64,000 nucleotides of DNA, from positions 1 through 64,000 of the forward strand of contig NZ_JACHCN010000004.1 in the NCBI RefSeq assembly GCF_014205795.1, read 5' to 3'. Positions 16,103-25,014 of the stretch are shown piece by piece; the stretch's first letter is position 1, and every line of letters starts with the position of its first letter. The translations under genes were made by a program, and so were the position numbers. The DNA is from Rhodanobacter sp. MP7CTX1. GTDB lineage: Bacteria > Pseudomonadota > Gammaproteobacteria > Xanthomonadales > Rhodanobacteraceae. The notes below the pieces were generated by a model. The model was given only the letters and a program-made list of their open reading frames with translations, did not search any database and was not told the origin of the DNA.

Positions 16103-16275
16103 TAGCTTCCCCTGTGTTCCTTGCCCCTGATTTAAGGAGTCAAACTGATCTCCTTTTACCTCTGTGCGCGACCCACTGCATCCGCGATGCGTCTTCGTCC
16201 CCGATTGTCGTAGCCAGGATGGCTTGCAAATTCAGCGTCAGCTTGCTCCATCTGTTCGACTAGACGCGATACTCA

Positions 16276-16692
16276 CTACATATTCCGCCGACACTCCCCA
16301 CCCACGTCAGACAACGCATGACTGATCTGCCCCAATGAGTTGTACTTCACCGCCTCAACCAACTGCTCGAACACATTCTGTCGATCCCGCGCCGCCGTCT
16401 GCAACACCTTGGGGCTATCTGAAGCCAGCGCATTGCGCGCCTCCCCATAGAGCTTCACGTTCTGGATCTGCTGGCCCTTCTCTTCTTCGGTCGAGTGGAA
16501 CAGCTCGATCTGGGTGGCGATCTCGCCGCCGTGGTCCTTGGGCGGGAAGGTGTTGTCGCCGATCAGTGGTAGCAAGCCGTCGTGCTTCTTGTGCTCGTAG
16601 TACATCGACTCTTCCTGGATCTTGCCGCGCTGGTACATGGTGTCCATCGCGCCGAGTACGCCGCCGCGCTCGCTGATTGTCTGAACCTTCAT
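16276..16692 (-). pseudogene. duplicated 3' end of icmF
   Basis: The frame [18 protein letters not shown] to the end repeats the last ~133 residues of the IcmF protein at 17632-21429, with substitutions (for example SDVGGECRRNM against [11 protein letters not shown]). A new start, ATGAAGGTTCAG, overlaps the stop of the HigA gene (ATGA), so the fragment might be translated by coupling. It lacks the cobalamin, GTPase and most of the mutase domains, so no activity is expected. Together with the intact gene end it flanks the DUF4160-DUF2442-HigA operon. Confidence 0.9.
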
Positions 16693-17006
16693 GCTGCGAT
16701 CCCTGCAATCTGGTCGGCAGACTCCGCGAGCGCATGGAGAGCTTCCTCCAGGTCGTAGTCTATCTGGAGCCCCAACCAGAAACGCGCACTGGTCCCCAAA
16801 GCCACGGCCAGACGCACCGCGGTATCCGCCGTCACACTGCGTTTGCCAAGCACGATCTTGTTGACGCTGCGCCTTGGTAGCCCAGCGGCCCGCGCCAAGG
16901 CGTTCTGGCTGATACCCATAGGCCTCAGAAACTCCTCAAGCAGCACCTCGCCAGGGTGCGGATTCGGCAGCGCGAGTTTGCTCTGAATCTTATGCACTTT
17001 GCTCAA
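16689..17006 (-). CDS. HigA-family antitoxin, third gene of the DUF4160-DUF2442 operon
   Basis: About 105 aa with a HigA-type Xre domain: LPNPHPGEVLLEEFLRPMGI, helix-turn-helix SQNALARAAGLPRRSVNKIV, then RSVTADTAVRLAVALGTSARFW. The likely start is TTG at 17006, overlapping the DUF2442 stop (TTGA). GTG at 16997 is an alternative, and an ATG at 17093 would overlap DUF2442 extensively. As the only DNA-binding protein of the operon it is the likely autorepressor. Its stop overlaps the start of the icmF 3' fragment. Confidence 0.82.
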   Translation of the reverse strand: MSKVHKIQSKLALPNPHPGEVLLEEFLRPMGISQNALARAAGLPRRSVNKIVLGKRSVTADTAVRLAVALGTSARFWLGLQIDYDLEEALHALAESADQIAGIAA

Positions 17007-17272
17007 GCTGCTTCGGCGTTGTTGCGCAAGCCACCGGTGTCCTGCAAACGTCGGTGCAGTGATTCTGCACTCAGGTCGAATCCATTGGGCCAAGCAAGTG
17101 CGCCCAACTCGATAAAGTAGCGCGAGAAGAATTGCGGGTCACTCAGTGGAGCAGTCATCTCGGTGGAAGCCTCGACGAAAGGCGTGAAGTCGTACACCCC
17201 CGAGGTTTTGTCAGAAAAACGCAGGAGCAATCGGTAGCCACCTTTCGACTCGATCGATTTCAGCTTAATCAT
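17003..17272 (-). CDS. DUF2442 domain protein
   Basis: An 89-aa protein. MIKLKSIESKGGYRLLLRFSD, GVYDFTPFVE and the C-terminal GALAWPNGFDLSAESLHRRL are the DUF2442 hallmarks. DUF2442 genes are frequently found next to DUF4160 genes, and such pairs have been proposed as toxin-antitoxin-like modules; the activity is not established. Its ATG overlaps the DUF4160 stop by 8 bp, so the two are coupled. Confidence 0.88.
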   Translation of the reverse strand: MIKLKSIESKGGYRLLLRFSDKTSGVYDFTPFVEASTEMTAPLSDPQFFSRYFIELGALAWPNGFDLSAESLHRRLQDTGGLRNNAEAA

Positions 17273-17531
17273 TGTCGGCTCCGGGAATTCGGCTCAGCGG
17301 CTGCAAGGCTTGCGCACGAGCCCAATTCTGCTCCAGCTCGGACCGATGGTCGAGACACCACTGTCGAACCAGCACCAAAGCTCGGTTGGGTAAATCGCCC
17401 TGCACAAGCATTCCGTCCGCAATGGCGATCACTGCCTCGTGCCCCTGATATTCCACATGGATATGCGGTGGTGCGTGATCGGCAAAGTACATGCGCACGT
17501 AAATACCGAAGAAGCTGGAAATGATGGGCAT
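17265..17531 (-). CDS. DUF4160 domain protein
   Basis: An 88-aa protein with the DUF4160 signature: MPIISSFFGIYVRMYFADHA, PPHIHVEYQGHEAVIAI, and ALVLVRQWCLDHRSELEQNW. The conserved PPHxHV histidines suggest an active or metal-binding site, but the function is unknown. It is the first gene of a three-gene operon with DUF2442 and HigA. The ATG at 17531 is chosen to match the family's MPxI start rather than the earlier ATG at 17579. Confidence 0.88.
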   Translation of the reverse strand: MPIISSFFGIYVRMYFADHAPPHIHVEYQGHEAVIAIADGMLVQGDLPNRALVLVRQWCLDHRSELEQNWARAQALQPLSRIPGADND

Positions 17532-17631
17532 GGGTTCGCGTCCTTGCGAATGGGTGCTAATGAAGCCTACCGCGAGCACCCGCCCCTCACCCTGCCCTCT
17601 CCCTGGAGTGGAGAGGGTTCAAGCGGGTCGC

Positions 17632-20600
17632 TTACATGTTGCGGCGGTATTCCCCACCCACGTCATACAGCGCATGCGAGATCTGCCCCAGCGAGTTGTA
17701 CTTCACCGCCTCAACCAACTGCTCGAACACATTCCGCCGATCCCGCGCCGTCGCCTGCAGCACCTTGAGGCTATCTGAAGCGAGCGCGTTGCGCGCCTCC
17801 CCATAGAGCTTCACGTTCTGGATCTGCTGGCCCTTCTCTTCTTCGGTGGAGCGGATCAGCTCAATCTCGGTGGCGATCTCGCCGCCATGGTCCTTTGGCA
17901 GGAAGGTGTTGACGCCGATCAGTGGCAGCGAGCCGTCGTGCTTCTTGTGCTCGTAGTACATCGACTCTTCCTGGATCTTGCCGCGCTGGTACATGGTGTC
18001 CATTGCGCCGAGCACGCCGCCGCGCTCGCTGATCGCTTCGAACTCTTTGTATACGGCTTCTTCCACCAGGTCGGTGAGTGCATCGACGACGTAGCTGCCC
18101 TGCCAGGGGTTCTCGTTGAAGTTGAGGCCGAGTTCCTTGTTGATGATCATCTGAATCGCGACGGCGCGGCGCACGCTTTCTTCGGTGGGCGTGGTAATGG
18201 CTTCGTCGTAGGCATTGGTGTGCAGGCTGTTGCAGTTGTCGAACAGTGCGTACATCGCCTGCAGCGTGGTGCGGATGTCGTTGAACTGGATCTCTTGCGC
18301 GTGCAGCGAGCGACCGCTCGTTTGAATGTGGTACTTCATCATCTGGCTTCTGCTGCTTGCGCCGTAGCGCTCGCGCATGGCGCGTGCCCAGATGCGGCGG
18401 GCGACGCGGCCGATGACGGTGTACTCCGGGTCCATGCCGTTGGAGAAGAAGAAGCTGAGGTTGGGCGCGAAGTCGTCTACCTTCATGCCGCGCGCGAGGT
18501 AGTACTCGACGATGGTGAAGCCGTTGCTCAGGGTGAAGGCGAGCTGGCTGATCGGATTCGCGCCCGCTTCGGCGATGTGATAACCGCTGATCGACACCGA
18601 GTAGAAGTTGCGCACCTTGTGGTCGACGAAGTACTGCTGGATGTCGCCCATCATGCGCAGCGCGAATTCGGTGCTGAAGATGCAGGTGTTCTGCGCCTGG
18701 TCTTCTTTGAGGATGTCGGCTTGCACGGTGCCGCGGACGTTCTGCAGGGTGAACTGCTTGATGCGCGCGTAGGTTTCCGCATCTACCAATTCGTCGCCGG
18801 AGACGCCGAGCAGGCCCAGGCCCAGGCCTTCGTTACCCTTGGGCAGGTCGCCGTGGTATTGCGGGCGCTTCACGTTTTTGTAGACCGCGGCGATCTTCTT
18901 TTCGGCGGCGGCCCAGCGGGCATCGTCTTCGCGCAGGTACTTTTCGACGTTCTGGTCGATCGCGGTGTTCATGAACATCGCGAGGATCATCGGCGCGGGG
19001 CCGTTGATGGTCATCGAGACGGATGTGCTGGGCGCGCTGAGGTCGAAGCCGGAGTACAGCTTCTTCATGTCGTCGAGCGTGGCGATGTTGACGCCGGAGT
19101 TGCCGATCTTGCCGTAGATGTCCGGGCGTGGCGCGGGGTCTTCGCCGTATAGGGTGACGGAGTCGAACGCGGTGGACAGGCGCGTGGCGGCGCCGCCCTG
19201 GCTCAGGTAATGGAAGCGGCGGTTGGTGCGCTCGGGCGTGCCTTCACCGGCGAACATGCGGGTGGGGTCTTCACCGCTGCGGCGATAGGGGTAGACGCCG
19301 CCGGTGTACGGGTAGTGACCTGGCAGGTTTTCGCGGCCGAGGAAGCTGACGAGTTCGCCCCAGACTTTGGATTTGGGTGGGGAGACTTTTGGGATTTTCT
19401 GGTGGCTCAGGGAGTCGCGGTAGTTCTCGACGCGGATGACTTTGTCGCGGACTTTGTATTCGTTGAATTCGGCGGTGACGGATTTGTAGAGGGTCGGCCA
19501 TTCGCGGAGCTGGTGGATGGCTTCGTGGCTTAGTTCTTTGAGGGCTGAGTTGTAGCGTTGGCGGAGGAGAAGGATGCTGCGGTCGACTTGGGGGTGCGGC
19601 GGCGCTTCGACTTCGCCCTGCGGGCTACGCTCAGCGGGAACGGTTGAGGGGTGCGTGCTGGTTGAGGGGGTGGTGCCGATTGAGGGGGTGAGGGACGCTT
19701 CGACTTCGCCCTGCGGGCTACGCTCAGCGTGAACGGTTGAGGGATGCGGGCTACGCTCAGCGCGAACGGTTGTGGTGTGGGGGGTTGGCTCACCATGAAC
19801 GGTTTTATCATCCGTTCGTCCTGAGCGTAGGTGCGCAGCACCGGAGTCGAAGGAGCCGTGCAGGGCGACGGGCTGGTGCAGGTCGACGGTGTGGTACAGG
19901 TCGAGTGCCCGTGGCAGTTTGTCGTCGCCTAGCTCTTTCAGGGCTTCGTAGTAGTGCTGGGCTTTGCTGGCGTATTCGGCCTGGCGTTCGATGCCGGAGT
20001 TGATGCTGCGGCCTTGCTCGGCGATTTCGGCGAGGTAGCGGACGCGGTTGCCGGGGATCAGGACGGTGGCGCGGGGTTCTTTCAGGGTGGTGTCGAGTTG
20101 GGGTTTCCAGTCGAGCTTGGCCCCGCCCTGCCCTGCGGATTCGAGCGCCGCCGTCGTTCCGAGATGCAGCTTTTCGCGCATCAGGCGGCACAGGTTGGAG
20201 AACATCCAGGTGACGCCGGGGTCGTTGAACTGGCTGGCGATGGTGGGATAGACCGGGACGTCTTCGTCTTTGAGGGTGAAGGCGGTGCGGTTGCGCTTCC
20301 ACTGTTTGCGCACGTCGCGTAGGGCGTCTTCGGCGCCGCGCTTGTCGAATTTGTTGAGCACGATGAGCTCGGCGAAGTCGATCATGTCGATCTTTTCGAG
20401 CTGGCTGGCGGCGCCGTATTCGCTGGTCATGACGTAGACCGGGAAGTCGACCAGGTCGACGATCTCCGAATCGCTCTGGCCGATGCCGGCGGTCTCGACG
20501 ATCACCAGGTCGTAGGGTTGGCTCTTCAGGAAATCGATGCAGTCGTGCAGCACGATGCTGGTGGCGGCGTGCTGGCGGCGCGTGGCCATGGAGCGCATGT

Positions 20601-21429
20601 AGACGCGATGGCTGCGCAGCGAGTTCATGCGGATGCGATCGCCGAGCAGCGCGCCACCGGAACGACGGCGCGTGGGATCGACGGCGAGCACGGCGATGCG
20701 CATGTGCGGGAACGCGTGCAGGAAGCGCAGCAGCAGTTCGTCCACTACGGATGATTTGCCGGCGCCGCCGGTGCCGGTGAGGCCGAGCACGGGGGTGTGC
20801 TTGCCGGCGAGTTTCCATTCCTTGCGCAGGCGTGCGAGGTCGGTGTCGCCGAGCTTGCCTTCCTCGATGGCGGAGAGCATGTGGCCGATGGAGATTTCGT
20901 CGTCGATGTCGACTTTCGGTACGGCGTCGGTTTCGCCTTCCGCGCGCTTCGTCGCGGCTGTGCCGGCGCGATGCATCACGTCTTCGATCATCTCGGTGAG
21001 GCCGAGCTTCATGCCGTCGTTAGGATGATAGATGCGCTCGACACCGTAGCTCTGCAGCTCCTTGATTTCTTCGGGGGTGATGGTGCCGCCGCCGCCGCCG
21101 AACACGCGGATGTGGCCGGCACCGCGTTCCTTCAGCATGTCCACCATGTACTTGAAGTACTCGACGTGGCCGCCCTGGTAGGACGACAGCGCGATCGCGT
21201 CGGCGTCTTCCTGCAAGGCGGCGCGCACGACGTCTTCCACCGAGCGGTTGTGGCCGAGGTGGATCACCTCCGCGCCTTGCGACTGGATGATGCGGCGCAT
21301 GATGTTGATCGCCGCGTCGTGACCATCGAACAGGCTGGCTGCGGTGACGAAACGCAGTGGGGTGGTCTCGTGCTGCGATTCGCTGGCGGGGACGTGCTTG
21401 GCGGGGGAACTCATGGGGACTCCGAACAT
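17632..21429 (-). CDS. icmF: fused isobutyryl-CoA mutase IcmF with a REP-derived insert
   Basis: A 1265-aa adenosylcobalamin enzyme interconverting isobutyryl-CoA and n-butyryl-CoA. Domain order: cobalamin-binding ([12 protein letters not shown] ... SSYQGGH), MeaI-type GTPase chaperone ([20 protein letters not shown]), then the mutase barrel. Two residues separating IcmF from methylmalonyl-CoA mutase are visible: Phe in [10 protein letters not shown], where MCM has Tyr in TIRQYAG, and Gln in [10 protein letters not shown], where MCM has Arg. Typical IcmF proteins are near 1090 aa. Here residues about 520-610 are low-complexity repeats ([14 protein letters not shown] units) encoded by REP-like DNA between the GTPase and mutase regions. 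It fits Val/Leu carbon use alongside the leucine dehydrogenase, IVD and MCC genes. Confidence 0.92.
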   Translation of the reverse strand: MFGVPMSSPAKHVPASESQHETTPLRFVTAASLFDGHDAAINIMRRIIQSQGAEVIHLGHNRSVEDVVRAALQEDADAIALSSYQGGHVEYFKYMVDMLKERGAGHIRVFGGGGGTITPEEIKELQSYGVERIYHPNDGMKLGLTEMIEDVMHRAGTAATKRAEGETDAVPKVDIDDEISIGHMLSAIEEGKLGDTDLARLRKEWKLAGKHTPVLGLTGTGGAGKSSVVDELLLRFLHAFPHMRIAVLAVDPTRRRSGGALLGDRIRMNSLRSHRVYMRSMATRRQHAATSIVLHDCIDFLKSQPYDLVIVETAGIGQSDSEIVDLVDFPVYVMTSEYGAASQLEKIDMIDFAELIVLNKFDKRGAEDALRDVRKQWKRNRTAFTLKDEDVPVYPTIASQFNDPGVTWMFSNLCRLMREKLHLGTTAALESAGQGGAKLDWKPQLDTTLKEPRATVLIPGNRVRYLAEIAEQGRSINSGIERQAEYASKAQHYYEALKELGDDKLPRALDLYHTVDLHQPVALHGSFDSGAAHLRSGRTDDKTVHGEPTPHTTTVRAERSPHPSTVHAERSPQGEVEASLTPSIGTTPSTSTHPSTVPAERSPQGEVEAPPHPQVDRSILLLRQRYNSALKELSHEAIHQLREWPTLYKSVTAEFNEYKVRDKVIRVENYRDSLSHQKIPKVSPPKSKVWGELVSFLGRENLPGHYPYTGGVYPYRRSGEDPTRMFAGEGTPERTNRRFHYLSQGGAATRLSTAFDSVTLYGEDPAPRPDIYGKIGNSGVNIATLDDMKKLYSGFDLSAPSTSVSMTINGPAPMILAMFMNTAIDQNVEKYLREDDARWAAAEKKIAAVYKNVKRPQYHGDLPKGNEGLGLGLLGVSGDELVDAETYARIKQFTLQNVRGTVQADILKEDQAQNTCIFSTEFALRMMGDIQQYFVDHKVRNFYSVSISGYHIAEAGANPISQLAFTLSNGFTIVEYYLARGMKVDDFAPNLSFFFSNGMDPEYTVIGRVARRIWARAMRERYGASSRSQMMKYHIQTSGRSLHAQEIQFNDIRTTLQAMYALFDNCNSLHTNAYDEAITTPTEESVRRAVAIQMIINKELGLNFNENPWQGSYVVDALTDLVEEAVYKEFEAISERGGVLGAMDTMYQRGKIQEESMYYEHKKHDGSLPLIGVNTFLPKDHGGEIATEIELIRSTEEEKGQQIQNVKLYGEARNALASDSLKVLQATARDRRNVFEQLVEAVKYNSLGQISHALYDVGGEYRRNM
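19605..19853. repeat. REP-like elements inside the icmF coding sequence
   Basis: Contains cttcgacttcgccctgcggg followed by ctacgctcagcgggaacgg, and again about 85 bp later, a third partial copy (gctacgctcagcgcgaacgg), and an inverted one (ccgttcgtcctgagcgtagg ... gtcgaagg) ending near 19853. These match the family arrayed at 42236-42849. The frame stays open through all of them, giving [14 protein letters not shown] repeats in the protein. Confidence 0.85.
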
Positions 21430-21581
21430 CGTGTGCTTGAACTTCGCGATTCTAGTGGATCGGGGTCGAGGGGGGAGTTTTTGGGTGGTTTGTGGTGCGA
21501 GCGGAGGGCTGCGCTTTTGGGAGAGTGTGGTTGGGGTGAGCCTGGAGAGCTGAGTACTGCGCTAGTTCAACAGTTCGCTCT

Positions 21582-21698
21582 GGCCGGACCCTCATCCGCC
21601 CTTCGGGCACCTTCTCCCACAGGGAGAAGGGATCTTACGGCCTCGCTTCGGCCGGACCCTCACCCGCCCTTTGGGCACCTTCTCCCGAGGGGAGAAGG
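21582..21698. repeat. pair of REP-like elements
   Basis: Two ~48-bp direct copies of ggccggaccctca(t/c)ccgccc, cttctccc and ggagaaggg, each with an internal palindrome (cttctccc ... gggagaag). They lie in the 278-bp gap between the divergent-side flank of icmF and the hydrolase 3' end. No gene is seen in 21430-21707. Confidence 0.8.
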
Positions 21699-21707
21699 GA
21701 AGCTGGG

Positions 21708-22655
21708 TTACATGCAGAGTGGGAGGTTGAGGCTACCGATGACGCGGGTGCCGACTTCTTCGCCGCGGAGGAAGGCTAGCGAGGCGTCGATGACTTCGGG
21801 TGCGTCGAGTACGCGGCGATGGCCGAGGCCCTGGGTGGTGAACAGGCGGGCGCCGGGCCAGTACTGGGCGTAGCGCTCGCCTTCGCCCCATGGCACGTCG
21901 TCGTCATCGAGGTCGTGCACGATCAGGCCGGGCTGGCCGAGTGCGGGCAGGTGGTGGTGGATTTGCAGGTCGTCCACGCTGACGCCGGTGCGGCGCTGGA
22001 GCCAGGCGTGGAAGGGATCGCGCAGGTGTTCGCCGAGGCGCACGAAACGGAAGAAGCGGCCGGTGGCCGCTTTCATGTCGGCGGCGGGCGCGACCAGGAT
22101 CAACTTGCGCGCGTGCCAGTCCTGGTCCTGTGCGAGCACCACGGCAGCGCCGCCGAGCGAGTGGCCGATCGCCAGCGCGGCCTCACCGTAGTACTGGCCG
22201 ATGGCGTGCACGGTGTCGGTGAATTCCGGCAGAGTGCACAACTTGCCGGTGCTGTGGCCGTGGCCGGGCTGATCGAACGTCACCACGGCGTAGCCCAGCG
22301 CGCGCAGCTTGGCCACCCACGGCAGGTAGCGCAGGCCGAAACTGGACCAGCCATGCACCAGCAGCGCGTAGGGCTGCAGCACGGGGTCGCCCCACACATA
22401 GGTGGCGATGGTCTCGCCGTTGACCTCGAGTTGGCCGCGCTGCATGTCGCTATCCGGCTGCGCCGCGTCTGCCCGACTGCGGCTGCTGGCGAACGGCGTG
22501 GCGAACAGGCGTGCGGCGCGGTTCACCGTGTGCTTCGGTGCCAGCCGGCTGCCCAGCGCGAAGCCGGCGCGCACGGTACCCAGCTTGAAACGAGCGGCGA
22601 GCCCAGGATGAGCGTTCGGGTTGGGGGTTTTCGCGGCGGTGCGTTTGGAGGACAT
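21708..22655 (-). CDS. alpha/beta hydrolase
   Basis: A 315-aa hydrolase fold. LQPYALLVHGWSSFGLRYLP carries the oxyanion region, AIGHSLGGAAV the nucleophile elbow GHSLG, LIVHDLDDDDVPWGEG the acid, and QGLGHRRVLDAPEV the catalytic His. About 85 N-terminal residues precede the core and are basic. The substrate is unknown. It lies 10 bp downstream of a TetR gene on the same strand, so the regulator probably controls it. The ATG at 22655 follows TTGGAGGA-like sequence on its strand less clearly than usual; the position fits the operon spacing. Confidence 0.85.
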   Translation of the reverse strand: MSSKRTAAKTPNPNAHPGLAARFKLGTVRAGFALGSRLAPKHTVNRAARLFATPFASSRSRADAAQPDSDMQRGQLEVNGETIATYVWGDPVLQPYALLVHGWSSFGLRYLPWVAKLRALGYAVVTFDQPGHGHSTGKLCTLPEFTDTVHAIGQYYGEAALAIGHSLGGAAVVLAQDQDWHARKLILVAPAADMKAATGRFFRFVRLGEHLRDPFHAWLQRRTGVSVDDLQIHHHLPALGQPGLIVHDLDDDDVPWGEGERYAQYWPGARLFTTQGLGHRRVLDAPEVIDASLAFLRGEEVGTRVIGSLNLPLCM

Positions 22656-22665
22656 GCGCGATTCC

Positions 22666-23268
22666 TCAGGTTTGCCAGCTGCGCCAGAGACGTTCGAAGG
22701 CCTGCGCGGCGCGTTGGCCGGCCTCGTCGAACCCGAACAACCCGGCGTCATGGTGCACGCCGAGCATCAGGGCATAGATTTCGAACGCGAGCTGGGCGGT
22801 GTCGGTGTCGCTGCGCAGATGCCCTTCCGCTGCCGCCTGTGCGATCGCCTTTTGCAGTTCGCCGCGCCAGCCAGCCTGCTGTTGCACCACCTTATCGTGC
22901 AGCGCACCATTTCGTCCATCGTATTCGCTGGTCGCGGAGAGCAGAACGCAGCCGCTCTGGTACTCGCGGCCCCATTCGAGCCAGTTCGCCACAATGCTGC
23001 GCAGCCGCGGAAGACCCCGTGGACGCTTCAGCGCCGGCAGCAACACCTTCGCCGTGAAGCGGCGGGTGCCGGTGTCGAGCACGGCCAGCTGCAGGTCTTC
23101 ACGCGAACCGAAATGGGCAAACAGGCCGCTCTTGGACATGCCTACGTCGATCGCCAGGGTGCCGATCGACAGCCCTTCCAGACCGTCGTTGCGGGCCAGC
23201 TCATAGGCGTGATCGAGGATCAGATCACGGGTGGAAGCGCGCTTGCTGGGGAGGGTTGCGGTGGTCAT
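22666..23268 (-). CDS. TetR-family transcriptional regulator
   Basis: A 200-aa TetR-type repressor. The N-terminal helix-turn-helix is STRDLILDHAYELARNDGLE, then LAIDVGMSKSGLFAHFGSRE. The C-terminal ligand domain is of the TetR_C_16/YcdC-like type (WLEWGREYQSGCVLLSATSE). It probably autoregulates itself and the downstream hydrolase. The ATG at 23268 is used; earlier in-frame ATGs give an atypical N-terminus. Confidence 0.9.
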   Translation of the reverse strand: MTTATLPSKRASTRDLILDHAYELARNDGLEGLSIGTLAIDVGMSKSGLFAHFGSREDLQLAVLDTGTRRFTAKVLLPALKRPRGLPRLRSIVANWLEWGREYQSGCVLLSATSEYDGRNGALHDKVVQQQAGWRGELQKAIAQAAAEGHLRSDTDTAQLAFEIYALMLGVHHDAGLFGFDEAGQRAAQAFERLWRSWQT

Positions 23269-23510
23269 GCTGAACAGAATAGCACGATCGTTCGTACATT
23301 TCATGCGACGCGAACGACGTGTTTTGAATGCCGTTGGCGCCGCGTGCGCAAGCGGAATTAACGCGCTGAAGGCACCCTGTGGAGCCACTCACTGAGACGC
23401 CGCGAGGTCCGGCCGAAACCTGAACGAGCCATCGGCGGGTGGTCAACACCTCCCGCTTCCCCCCGTTATTGTTCCCACAGCCGCATGGTGCGGCCCAAGG
23501 GAGACCCACG

Positions 23511-23840
23511 ATGAAAAGCATGCCCCTCAAGCTTGCCCTGCTTGCCGGACTCGGCCTGGCCTGCGCTGGTGCGATGTACGCACCGCCCGCCGCGGCACAG
23601 GTTGCAGTTGGCGTGAGCATTGGCGTGGCGCCGCCGGCGCCACGTTTCGAACGCGTACCACCGCCGCGCGCGGGTTATGTATGGGCACCGGGTTACTGGC
23701 GCTGGGACGGGTACGCACGCCGCCATGTCTGGGCGGGCGGTTACTGGGTGCGCGCGCGCCCCGGTTATAGCTATCGCCCGGCCTATTGGGTGCACGGCCG
23801 TGACGGCTGGCGTTTCCGCAATGGGTACTGGGGTCGTTGA
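23511..23840 (+). CDS. YXWGXW-repeat exported protein 1
   Basis: A 109-aa protein with a Sec signal peptide ending APPAAAQ and a tyrosine/tryptophan-rich mature region: GYVWAPGYWRWDGYARRHVW, GGYWVRARPGYSYRPAYW, DGWRFRNGYWGR. These are WxxGxW/YXWGXW repeats of small envelope proteins with no settled function. First of three paralogues within 3 kb (24013-24378 and 25976-26317 are lipoprotein forms). AAGGGAG lies upstream of the ATG. Confidence 0.88.
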   Translation: MKSMPLKLALLAGLGLACAGAMYAPPAAAQVAVGVSIGVAPPAPRFERVPPPRAGYVWAPGYWRWDGYARRHVWAGGYWVRARPGYSYRPAYWVHGRDGWRFRNGYWGR

Positions 23841-23945
23841 GGTTGACTGCGTGCAGCGGGACTCGCTGTAGCGGACCCGCTGAACGCGCAACAACTTGCG
23901 AAACGCGGACGACTGTCGCGAAAGCTTCCGTCAGACGACACTACC

Positions 23946-23961
23946 TACGTAATTTTACGTA
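23946..23961. promoter_or_regulatory. inverted repeat tacgtaa-tt-ttacgta, possible operator
   Basis: A perfect 7+7 bp inverted repeat with a 2-bp spacer, AT-rich against its surroundings, 52 bp before the start of the second YXWGXW gene. Size and position fit a repressor site or a promoter-proximal element. No factor can be named. Confidence 0.4.
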
Positions 23962-24012
23962 ACGCAACGCCGCGACTCATCCTCAACTCTCACCACAGGA
24001 AAGCAGCTGACC

Positions 24013-24378
24013 ATGACTATTCGCCTTGTTGCCTTGGCCTCCCTTGTCGCCGTGACCGCACTGGCCGCCGGCTGCGTGGTCGAACCCGCACGCCCGGCTG
24101 TGGTCGAGCGCGGTCCTGCCTACGCCCCTGCCTATGCCCCCGCCCCCGGATATGTGGAAGTAGTGGCACCGCAGCCGCCGCCGCCGATGTTCGTGGAACA
24201 GGTACAGCCGCGAGCGGGCTATATCTGGGCCAACGGGTACTGGCGCTGGGATGGCCACCGCTACGTGGCGGCCCGCGGCCACTGGGAACCGGCTCGCCCG
24301 GGTTATCACTACGTGCACCCGCACTGGGAACAGGGCCGCGATGGTTGGCACTGGCGTGCTGGTGTATGGGTCGGTTGA
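24013..24378 (+). CDS. YXWGXW-repeat lipoprotein 2
   Basis: A 121-aa lipoprotein: MTIRLVALASLVAVTALAAGC has a lipobox (LAAGC) with the lipidated Cys near residue 21. A Pro/Ala-rich linker (YAPAYAPAPGYVE) and the repeat region GYIWANGYWRWDGHRYV, HWEPARPGYHYVHPHWEQGR follow. Its N-terminus and layout are near-identical to the protein at 25976-26317, so the two are paralogues. A strong terminator follows within 70 bp. Confidence 0.9.
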   Translation: MTIRLVALASLVAVTALAAGCVVEPARPAVVERGPAYAPAYAPAPGYVEVVAPQPPPPMFVEQVQPRAGYIWANGYWRWDGHRYVAARGHWEPARPGYHYVHPHWEQGRDGWHWRAGVWVG

Positions 24379-24440
24379 GGCTGGTTTGATTTGATCCTGG
24401 CCTGATTTGATCTGGCCTGATTTGATTTGATCCTGGCCTG

Positions 24441-24920
24441 ATGGAAGACGCCCCGCATGCGGGGCGTTTTTTTGTTTTGGGTTCTGCAACTGGATCTGGA
24501 AGGGATTCGTTGATTCGCGCGAGCGCGAGATTTTGTAGGAGCGCACCTCGTGCGTGAATGCTCCTGTGGGAGCGACTTCAGTCGCGATGCTCGTAGCCGT
24601 TCAGAGCTATCGCGACTGAAGTCGCTCCCACAAGAGCCCGCGGTTGCGCATGGGGAACGCAGGTTGGGGTGAGCGTAGCGATGGAGAACGCCCCGCATGC
24701 GGGGCGTTTTTTTGTTCTGGGTTCTGCAACTGGATCTGGAAGGGATTCGTTGATTCGCGCGAGCGCGAGATTTTGTAGGAGTGCACCTTGTGCGCGAATG
24801 CTCTTGTGGGAGCGACTTCAGTCGCGATGCTCGTAGCCGTTCAGAGCTATCGCGACTGAAGTCGCTCCCACAAGAGCCCGCGGTTGCGCCTGCGGAGCGT
24901 AGGTTGGGGGGAGCGTAGCG
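24441..24920 (+). repeat. 240-bp tandem duplication carrying a terminator and a REP hairpin
   Basis: 24441-24680 and 24681-24920 are near-identical units with a period of exactly 240 bp. Each unit has a GC palindrome with T-tract, a gattcgcgcgagcgcgagat stretch, and a perfect 24-bp inverted repeat (tgtgggagcgacttcagtcg...; arms 24565-24588/24609-24632 and 24805-24828/24849-24872). The whole 636-bp gap 24379-25014 is filled by these repeats plus short ttgatcctggcctga tandem copies at 24389-24442; no gene is present. Confidence 0.93.
24448..24473 (+). terminator. rho-independent terminator after the YXWGXW lipoprotein gene
   Basis: Palindrome acgccccgcatgcggggcgt followed by seven T. A copy at 24688-24713 arises from the 240-bp duplication, giving two terminators in series. 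Confidence 0.9.
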
Positions 24921-24984
24921 ATGCCCAACGTTTTTCTGGGTGCTGGAGTGCATGTTGGGCATCGCTGCGCTCACCCCAACCTAC
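24899..24984. repeat. long inverted repeat between convergent genes
   Basis: gtaggttggggggagcgtag ... cccaac (24899-24929) pairs with gttgggcatcgctgcgctca ... acctac (24954-24984), about 31 bp with few mismatches and a ~24-nt loop. It lies just before the 3' end of the convergent YSC84 gene, where it could act as a bidirectional terminator. Confidence 0.75.
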
Positions 24985-25014
24985 GTGGCCGCGCTCACCT
25001 TCGTTGCATTGGCG

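Noticed and set aside
17887-19152. 421-codon open frame on the plus strand
   Set aside because: Antisense shadow of icmF: strongly Val/Asp/Arg-biased, no motifs, and explained by codon bias of the GC-rich gene on the other strand.
21819-23057. 412-codon plus-strand frame over the hydrolase and TetR genes
   Set aside because: Antisense to two genes with intact motifs; low-information composition.
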